A DNA stretch of 64,000 nucleotides. It comes from Chloroflexaceae bacterium (GTDB taxonomy: Bacteria > Chloroflexota > Chloroflexia > Chloroflexales > Chloroflexaceae). Both the position numbers and the translations under genes were made by a program. The notes beneath the pieces were generated by a model, which was not told where the DNA came from, did not search any database, and saw nothing but the letters and a program-made list of their open reading frames with translations. Location of the stretch: assembly GCA_025057155.1 (NCBI GenBank), contig JANWYD010000005.1, positions 153,858-217,857 of the forward strand. Direction: 5' to 3'. This document shows positions 59,316 through 64,000 of the stretch, one piece after another; position 1 is the stretch's first letter, and each line of letters opens with the position of its first letter.

Positions 59316-61318
59316 TACGATGCAACCGGGGCCAGGGCGCGGTCCTCGCGGCCCGTCAGGCCGGTCACTTCGCGGATGCGCGCTTCGTCGAGGGTCTCCT
59401 CGGCCAGCAAAGCCTGCGCCAGGGCGTCGAGCCGATGGCGATGCTCGTTGAGCAAGCGAATCGCTTTCTGATAGCTCTCGTCCACGATCTTCCGCACGGC
59501 TTTGTCAGCCACCTGGGCCGTGGCCTCACTGTAGGGTCGCTGCGATAACCCCGCGCCCAGGTAGTTGCCGCGGCTGGTGTCCAGCAGTTGCACCTGGCCG
59601 ACCTCGTCGCTCATGCCAAAACGCATGACCATAGCCTGGGCCAGGTTGGTCACTTGTTGCAGGTCATTCTCGGCCCCGGTGGTGACGTTTCCGTAGACCA
59701 CCAGTTCAGCGGCCCGCCCGCCCAGGATGGTCACGATCCGCGCCCGCAGGTAATCTTCCGTGTAGTTGTATCGGTCGTTGATCGGCACTGAGAGGGTGAC
59801 CCCCAGCGACTGCGCCCGCGGCACGATCGTCACCCGACGCACGGGGTCGCTTTCGGGCTGCAAGAGGGCCAGCAGGGCGTGCCCGGCCTCGTGGTAGGCC
59901 ACGCGCTCGCGCTCCTCGGGGTGCAGCAGGATGCGCCGTTCAAGACCGAGATAGATCTTCTCCAGCGCGTCCGAGAAATCGCGCATCGTCACCTGATCGC
60001 TGCCGCGCCGGGCGGCCATGAGCGAAGCCTCGTTCACCAGGTTGCGCAGCTCCGCGCCTGTCGCTCCCGGCGTATTCTCGGCCACGCGGTGCAGATCCAC
60101 GTCGGGCGCCAGCGGCACATCGCGGGTGTGGATCTTGAGGATCTCGGCCCGGCCGTTCTTGTCTGGCGGCTGCACCACGATGCGCCGGTCGAAGCGCCCG
60201 GGACGGAGCAGGGCCGGGTCGAGCACATCGGAGCGGTTGGTGGCCGCCAGCACCACCACGTGCGTCTGGGCGTCAAAGCCGTCCATCTCGGTGAGGATCT
60301 GGTTGAGCGTCTGCTCGCGCTCCTCGTTGCCCCCCAGCTCGCCTCCGCCGCGGCGCCGCCCGATGGCGTCAATCTCATCAATGAAAATGATCGCCGGCGC
60401 CGCTGCGCGGGCCTGCTGGAACAGATCGCGCACCCGGCTGGCGCCCACGCCGACCACCATCTCAATAAACTCCGAGCCGCTCATCGTAAAGAACGGCACA
60501 TCGGCTTCACCGGCCACGGCGCGGGCCAGCAGCGTCTTGCCGGTGCCCGGAGGTCCTTCCAGCAGAATGCCGCGGGGGATCCGCGCGCCCAGCTTCTCGT
60601 ACTTCTCTGGATGTTTCAGAAAGTCAACAATCTCGATCAGTTCCTGTTCCACCTCGTCAATGCCCGCCACATCGTCGAAGGTGACGCGCTCCGCCGTCGA
60701 GGGATCGTACCGCCGCGCTCGCGCGCGACCCAGGCCAAACATCCCTCCTGGGCCGCCCGCGCCCTGCAGCGTGCGCGAACTGAGCCACAGGAAACCGCCA
60801 AGGAGCAGCAACGTCGGCCCGAAGGCCAGCAGCAGCGTCCATAGTGGTGAACGAGCCTGCTCGAGCGGTTTGGCGGTAATGACCACCCTGTTCGTTTCCA
60901 GCAGGGTGATCAACTCTGGATCGGGAATGAGCGTCGGTTTAACGGTGGCGAAGCGGCGGTAGACGCGCTCACCGGCGGGGGGCGGGTCGCTCGCTGGCGT
61001 CAACACCACCAACCCGTATTCGCCTTCGCTGGCCGTGACTGGCTGGCGGAACTCGCCCTGAATATCCTCCCCGCGACTGGTGATTGCCGCGACGTTCCCC
61101 GCTGCAACCTGTTCCTTGAAGACCGTGTAGGGTATAGTGATATAGTTTGGCTCGGCAGGAAAGAGCCAGTTGATCAGCAGGTAGTTCAAGACCAGCAGCA
61201 CGAGAAAGGTGATCCAGAAACTCCCGCGCCGTGCGGGTTGCCACATGGGCGGCTGCCTGGCCCCCTGTCCGGACGCCGGTTGTGTGGCGGGCGGGGTGCC
61301 GCGAGGGAGTGGCGCCAT
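59315..61318 (-). CDS. ftsH: ATP-dependent zinc metalloprotease FtsH
   Basis: From the ATG at 61318 (AGGA 6 bases before; two other ATGs lie just upstream) it has 667 residues. A short Pro/Gln-rich N-terminus precedes TM1 ([18 protein letters not shown]) and a periplasmic loop; TM2 lies near 155-180. Walker A GPPGTGKT (255-262), [13 protein letters not shown], second region of homology, and zinc site HEAGH (476-480). It degrades membrane and short-lived cytosolic proteins. Confidence 0.95.
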   Translation of the reverse strand: MAPLPRGTPPATQPASGQGARQPPMWQPARRGSFWITFLVLLVLNYLLINWLFPAEPNYITIPYTVFKEQVAAGNVAAITSRGEDIQGEFRQPVTASEGEYGLVVLTPASDPPPAGERVYRRFATVKPTLIPDPELITLLETNRVVITAKPLEQARSPLWTLLLAFGPTLLLLGGFLWLSSRTLQGAGGPGGMFGLGRARARRYDPSTAERVTFDDVAGIDEVEQELIEIVDFLKHPEKYEKLGARIPRGILLEGPPGTGKTLLARAVAGEADVPFFTMSGSEFIEMVVGVGASRVRDLFQQARAAAPAIIFIDEIDAIGRRRGGGELGGNEEREQTLNQILTEMDGFDAQTHVVVLAATNRSDVLDPALLRPGRFDRRIVVQPPDKNGRAEILKIHTRDVPLAPDVDLHRVAENTPGATGAELRNLVNEASLMAARRGSDQVTMRDFSDALEKIYLGLERRILLHPEERERVAYHEAGHALLALLQPESDPVRRVTIVPRAQSLGVTLSVPINDRYNYTEDYLRARIVTILGGRAAELVVYGNVTTGAENDLQQVTNLAQAMVMRFGMSDEVGQVQLLDTSRGNYLGAGLSQRPYSEATAQVADKAVRKIVDESYQKAIRLLNEHRHRLDALAQALLAEETLDEARIREVTGLTGREDRALAPVAS

Positions 61319-61420
61319 AGCTGTCCTCATCATGAATAAAAAAACGTTCTCGGAAGGGCTTGGCCCTCCTAGATCCTTCCGACCGCCGGGCCGGGGCCTG
61401 GGGAAACCGGGTTTTGCTTC

Positions 61421-61426
61421 ATTATA
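61421..61426 (-). promoter_or_regulatory. -10 box of ftsH
   Basis: TATAAT on the minus strand, about 100 bases upstream of the start, with weak -35 TAAACC 17 bases before. The leader holds a GGAAGGGC...GCCCTCC palindrome (61346-61368). Confidence 0.5.
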
Positions 61427-61519
61427 CGCCCGAAGTGTGCCGTGGTTTACACCACTGTCGGGCGGGCCCTAGACCGCGCCGCGAGAGGCGGGCGTTGCGC
61501 CAGCCCTGAACGCCTGCCA

Positions 61520-61549
61520 TTGCAGTGGGTGCCTGGACTGTGGTACACT
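61520..61549 (+). promoter_or_regulatory. promoter of the beta-helix protein gene
   Basis: TTGCAG (61520-61525), 18 bases, TACACT (61544-61549), with TG before the -10 (extended). Followed by GGAGG and a GTG start. Confidence 0.5.
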
Positions 61550-61586
61550 GCCGTTGGTTTTCACCCGCGACGTGGAGGTTTGCCCG

Positions 61587-63197
61587 GTGACGCAGGACGA
61601 TCAGCAGATGCCCGAGCGCGGCTCGGAAGGTCGGATTAGCCGCGATACCCTGCTCTTGCTTGGCGCGCTCACCTTCCTCATTCTCGCCGTCGCTCTGACG
61701 TTCCTGTTTACGCCCAACACTGGTACGAATATCGGTCAGATCCCGTCTACTGCAACCCCCGCTCCTCCTACCGAAGCGGCGCAGTCGCCGGTTGCTCCAG
61801 TGACAACTCCTGCTTCTCCGGAAGCGGCCTATCCCAGTCCGGGAGCAATCGGTCAGGCGCCAACAGCGTCCCCTGTGGTCCCTACCGCTACTCCTCAGCG
61901 GGGCGCGGCCACGGCAACCCCCGGCGCGTCTGACGAGGAGCCGTACCCTGGCCCCGTTGGCGAGGGTACGCCCCCGCCATTACCGACGTTCAGACCCACG
62001 GTGCTCCAGCCTACCGCGCCCCCGACGCCTACGCGCCCGCCCGAGGTTATTCAGCCTACACCTATCTTTCCGGTCCCGACCCAGCCGCCCCCCCCGGCGT
62101 CGCCGCCCGCAACGCCGACGTCCGACCTGCAGCTCGACGTTACGCCGACTGCTGTTCCTACCGCTGTTCCTACAGTTCCGCCAGTGACGCCCACCACGCC
62201 GCCCCCGCCGCCGGCCGACGTGCTACGGGGCAGCGTGCGCTGGTCGGCTGCGCAAGGGCCGATCATCCTCCGCCGTGATGTACAGATCGCTCCGGGAGCG
62301 GAACTGCTCATCGAGCCAGGAGTAGAGGTTCGTCTTGATCCGGGAGTGTCCATCTATGTTGACGGTGGACGGTTACTGGTCGCGGGAACAGCCGAGCAGC
62401 CGGTGCGCTTCGTCGGGAACACCGGCGCTCGCTGGAGCGGCCTGTTTGGACGCCCGGACAGCACGATTGTGCTGGATTACGCCGAGGTGCGCGGCGGCGG
62501 CGTGGGCGGCACAGTGATGGCCGTGGATCGCAGCAGGCTAACGGTGCGGAACAGTCGCTTTATTGATAACGGCGGCGGGATTATTACCACTGACACCCGT
62601 CTGGAGATGAGCGACACCCAGATGTTCGGGAACGATATTCCTTTTGGCCCGGCGCTGGAGGCCAGTTTCGCCCGTGGGAACTTCGTGACTCTCACCCGCA
62701 ATCGCTTCGGCGGCAACCGCCTTACCGACGGCTCGCCCCAGGTTCGCCTTAACAACAGCAGCACCTTCGAGACGCTGAACCTGACCGTCGAGGGCAACCT
62801 GGTGACCGGCGGCACGCCCAATTTGCAGTTGACGACCAATGGCCCCCTTCAGGGCGCCGTGATTTGTAATACCCTCGTCGGTGATGGCCAGGGTTTTGGA
62901 ATCCGTACCACGACCGAACAGGTGGCCCCCAACGGCGCTCTGCCAATGCGTCTACGCGTTGAGCAAAACCATATTGACGACCACGTTCCGCCGATCATCC
63001 CGGTCTACCTGCGCTACGGGCTTGGCCGGGGCGCAACGAGCGAGATCCTCCTCGATATGCGTAATAACTGGTGGGGCGATGCCTCCGGGCCCTACGATCC
63101 GGATCGCAACGCCAACGGGCGCGGCGACTCGGTGGGAGTGAACATTGAGTTCATCCCCTGGTTACAGGCGCCTCCCTCCTGCGCTCCGCCGCGCTAG
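61587..63197 (+). CDS. secreted/anchored protein with Pro/Thr-rich linker and right-handed beta-helix
   Basis: The GTG at 61587 with GGAGG upstream gives 536 residues. A short cytosolic N-terminus and one membrane helix (LLLLGALTFLILAVALTFLF) lead into about 175 residues of low-complexity Pro/Thr/Ala sequence, then a parallel beta-helix (LLIEPGVEVRLDPGVSIYVD, RSRLTVRNSRFIDNGGGI) ending in NNWWGDASGPY, typical of the fold. It is likely a cell-surface carbohydrate-binding or enzymatic protein; no catalytic residues can be assigned. Confidence 0.8.
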   Translation: MTQDDQQMPERGSEGRISRDTLLLLGALTFLILAVALTFLFTPNTGTNIGQIPSTATPAPPTEAAQSPVAPVTTPASPEAAYPSPGAIGQAPTASPVVPTATPQRGAATATPGASDEEPYPGPVGEGTPPPLPTFRPTVLQPTAPPTPTRPPEVIQPTPIFPVPTQPPPPASPPATPTSDLQLDVTPTAVPTAVPTVPPVTPTTPPPPPADVLRGSVRWSAAQGPIILRRDVQIAPGAELLIEPGVEVRLDPGVSIYVDGGRLLVAGTAEQPVRFVGNTGARWSGLFGRPDSTIVLDYAEVRGGGVGGTVMAVDRSRLTVRNSRFIDNGGGIITTDTRLEMSDTQMFGNDIPFGPALEASFARGNFVTLTRNRFGGNRLTDGSPQVRLNNSSTFETLNLTVEGNLVTGGTPNLQLTTNGPLQGAVICNTLVGDGQGFGIRTTTEQVAPNGALPMRLRVEQNHIDDHVPPIIPVYLRYGLGRGATSEILLDMRNNWWGDASGPYDPDRNANGRGDSVGVNIEFIPWLQAPPSCAPPR

Positions 63198-63286
63198 GCT
63201 GTGTGGGTTTTGCCCCTCGCATCGAAGCAAACAAAGAAGTCCTGGGAGGGCCATGCCCTCCCAATTCCTCCGACACCGGGCGGCCG

Positions 63287-63631
63287 CTAATTCTCGGTTT
63301 CGATCCGTACTTTCTCCACTTTCGTTACTGGCCTGGTCGCCGGTTCAGTCGCTTCGAGTTGCTCGTACACCACACGGTTGATCTCGCGCGCCGCCAGGTC
63401 CAGGCCGCGAATGGCCGCCCGGGCAATGCCCAGGTGCAGCCGGCCAACCGCTCTGAAGAGTTCAGAGGTGGCGTCAATCGCCTCGCTGCGGGCGCGCGGC
63501 GGTAACAGGTACACCGGCCAGCTCACCGCTGCGATCCCCAGTCGCGCTACACTGGCCCCCACAGCGCCGGCTGCATCGATCAGATCCTCTCCGCGGCCCG
63601 TCGCACCGCCCTGGTTGTGTATCTCTGTCAT
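63287..63631 (-). CDS. small alpha-helical protein of unknown function
   Basis: A 114-residue protein from the ATG at 63631 (GGGAGG upstream). A predicted amphipathic helix (AIDATSELFRAVGRLHLGIA and ARAAIRGLDLAAREINRVV) follows a short polar N-terminus. Phasin-like lengths and helix content are seen, but no motif proves that. Unknown function. Confidence 0.6.
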   Translation of the reverse strand: MTEIHNQGGATGRGEDLIDAAGAVGASVARLGIAAVSWPVYLLPPRARSEAIDATSELFRAVGRLHLGIARAAIRGLDLAAREINRVVYEQLEATEPATRPVTKVEKVRIETEN

Positions 63632-64000
63632 ATATGTACCTCCCTGGCTCTTTCCGACAACTTCCATTATAGTCTGCCAGGGGCGGTATGTCTATGAGGT
63701 GCGGCCAATCCGCAGGGCTATTGCAAAGTCTCCAGGGCTGAACCCCGGGTTGCGAAAAATGACCGTATCGAGCGGCCACCTTGCCCCAATCCCCGCCGGA
63801 GGCACACTCTGCATCAGCCCCGGGCCAACGCAGGTGCTCTATCTCCCTTGGAACCACAGGTGGGGCGTTGTTCCTCACCCTCCCCCCGGCCCCCTCCCTC
63901 TCCACCTCCGGTGGAGAGGGAGGGGGCGCCGAGCGTAGCGAGGCGGGGGAGGGCGAGGACCGCGAGCCTACAACAACCCCCCCGTCCCCGCCGCCGAGAC
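63632..64000. repeat. gene-free right edge with C/G-run hairpin repeat
   Basis: No gene. Between 63871 and 63958 a CTCACCCTCC-type arm, a hairpin CCCTCTCCACC-TCCG-GTGGAGAGGG, and a GGGGGAGGGCGAGG arm form a palindromic repeat, kin to 41648-41697. A TATAGTCTG sequence precedes it (63669). The stretch may contain the promoter of a gene beyond the edge. Confidence 0.55.

Noticed and set aside
1..64000. Search for tRNA, rRNA, transposase and phage genes
   Set aside because: I found no cloverleaf, rRNA core, DDE transposase, integrase or capsid-like sequence on either strand by eye; a covariance search would be more sensitive.

Overview
The window is about 64 kb of GC-rich bacterial chromosome with roughly 46 protein genes. 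I see no rRNA, tRNA, CRISPR array, phage module or transposase. Large GT-C-type membrane proteins, a NEW3-domain/ABC exporter module, DUF5671 and NrtR-type NUDIX proteins, a fused fructose PTS and many small palindromic repeats suggest a filamentous member of the Chloroflexota (class Chloroflexia). That placement is inferred from gene style, not from a marker phylogeny.

Layout. 1-7.2 kb (minus): polytopic glycosyltransferase-like proteins and a SAM methyltransferase, an envelope glycan cluster cut by the left edge. 7.4-10.8 kb (minus): ABC permease, ABC ATPase and a secreted, membrane-anchored NEW3 protein. 11.3-16.2 kb (plus): a 1230-residue HEAT-repeat protein with a degenerate P-loop, then a response regulator fused to a RodZ-like HTH and a C-terminal membrane anchor. 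16.3-24.6 kb: PhaC-like hydrolase, small membrane protein, PAS/GAF histidine kinase that looks leaderless, CDF metal exporter, histidine phosphatase, and a second giant membrane protein. 25-31.4 kb: a complete fructose PTS operon (EIIBBC, EIIA-HPr-EI, 1-phosphofructokinase) facing its DeoR-type regulator, with shared operator-like repeats between them.

31.5-50.6 kb is a stress and ion-homeostasis region: NarL-type sensor kinase, Hsp20, APS-kinase-like P-loop kinase, APH-fold kinase, a HAD phosphatase / HerA-type ATPase / DUF5752-like fusion, tandem universal stress protein, DUF5671 membrane protein, NarL-type regulator, a P-type ATPase with Na,K-ATPase-like motifs, two TrkA/RCK proteins, tRNA deacylase, phosphoribosyltransferase, GNAT and dodecin. 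The gene content resembles the mycobacterial DosR dormancy regulon.

50.8-63.6 kb is housekeeping: NagD-like phosphatase, argS, lytic transglycosylase under an autoregulated NUDIX regulator, ftsH-rpiA-rpe-glk, and a secreted beta-helix protein.

The intergenic DNA is unusually structured. At least eight families of short dispersed repeats recur: (ATTTTGG)n heptamer tracts, GTGGAGATG-type inverted tracts, two MITE-like elements with terminal inverted repeats, and several hairpin families. Many sit exactly at gene ends, and some supply coding sequence or false start codons. Together with the HAD-HerA-DUF5752/APH pair and the receiver-HTH-membrane fusion, these are the most novel parts of the window.
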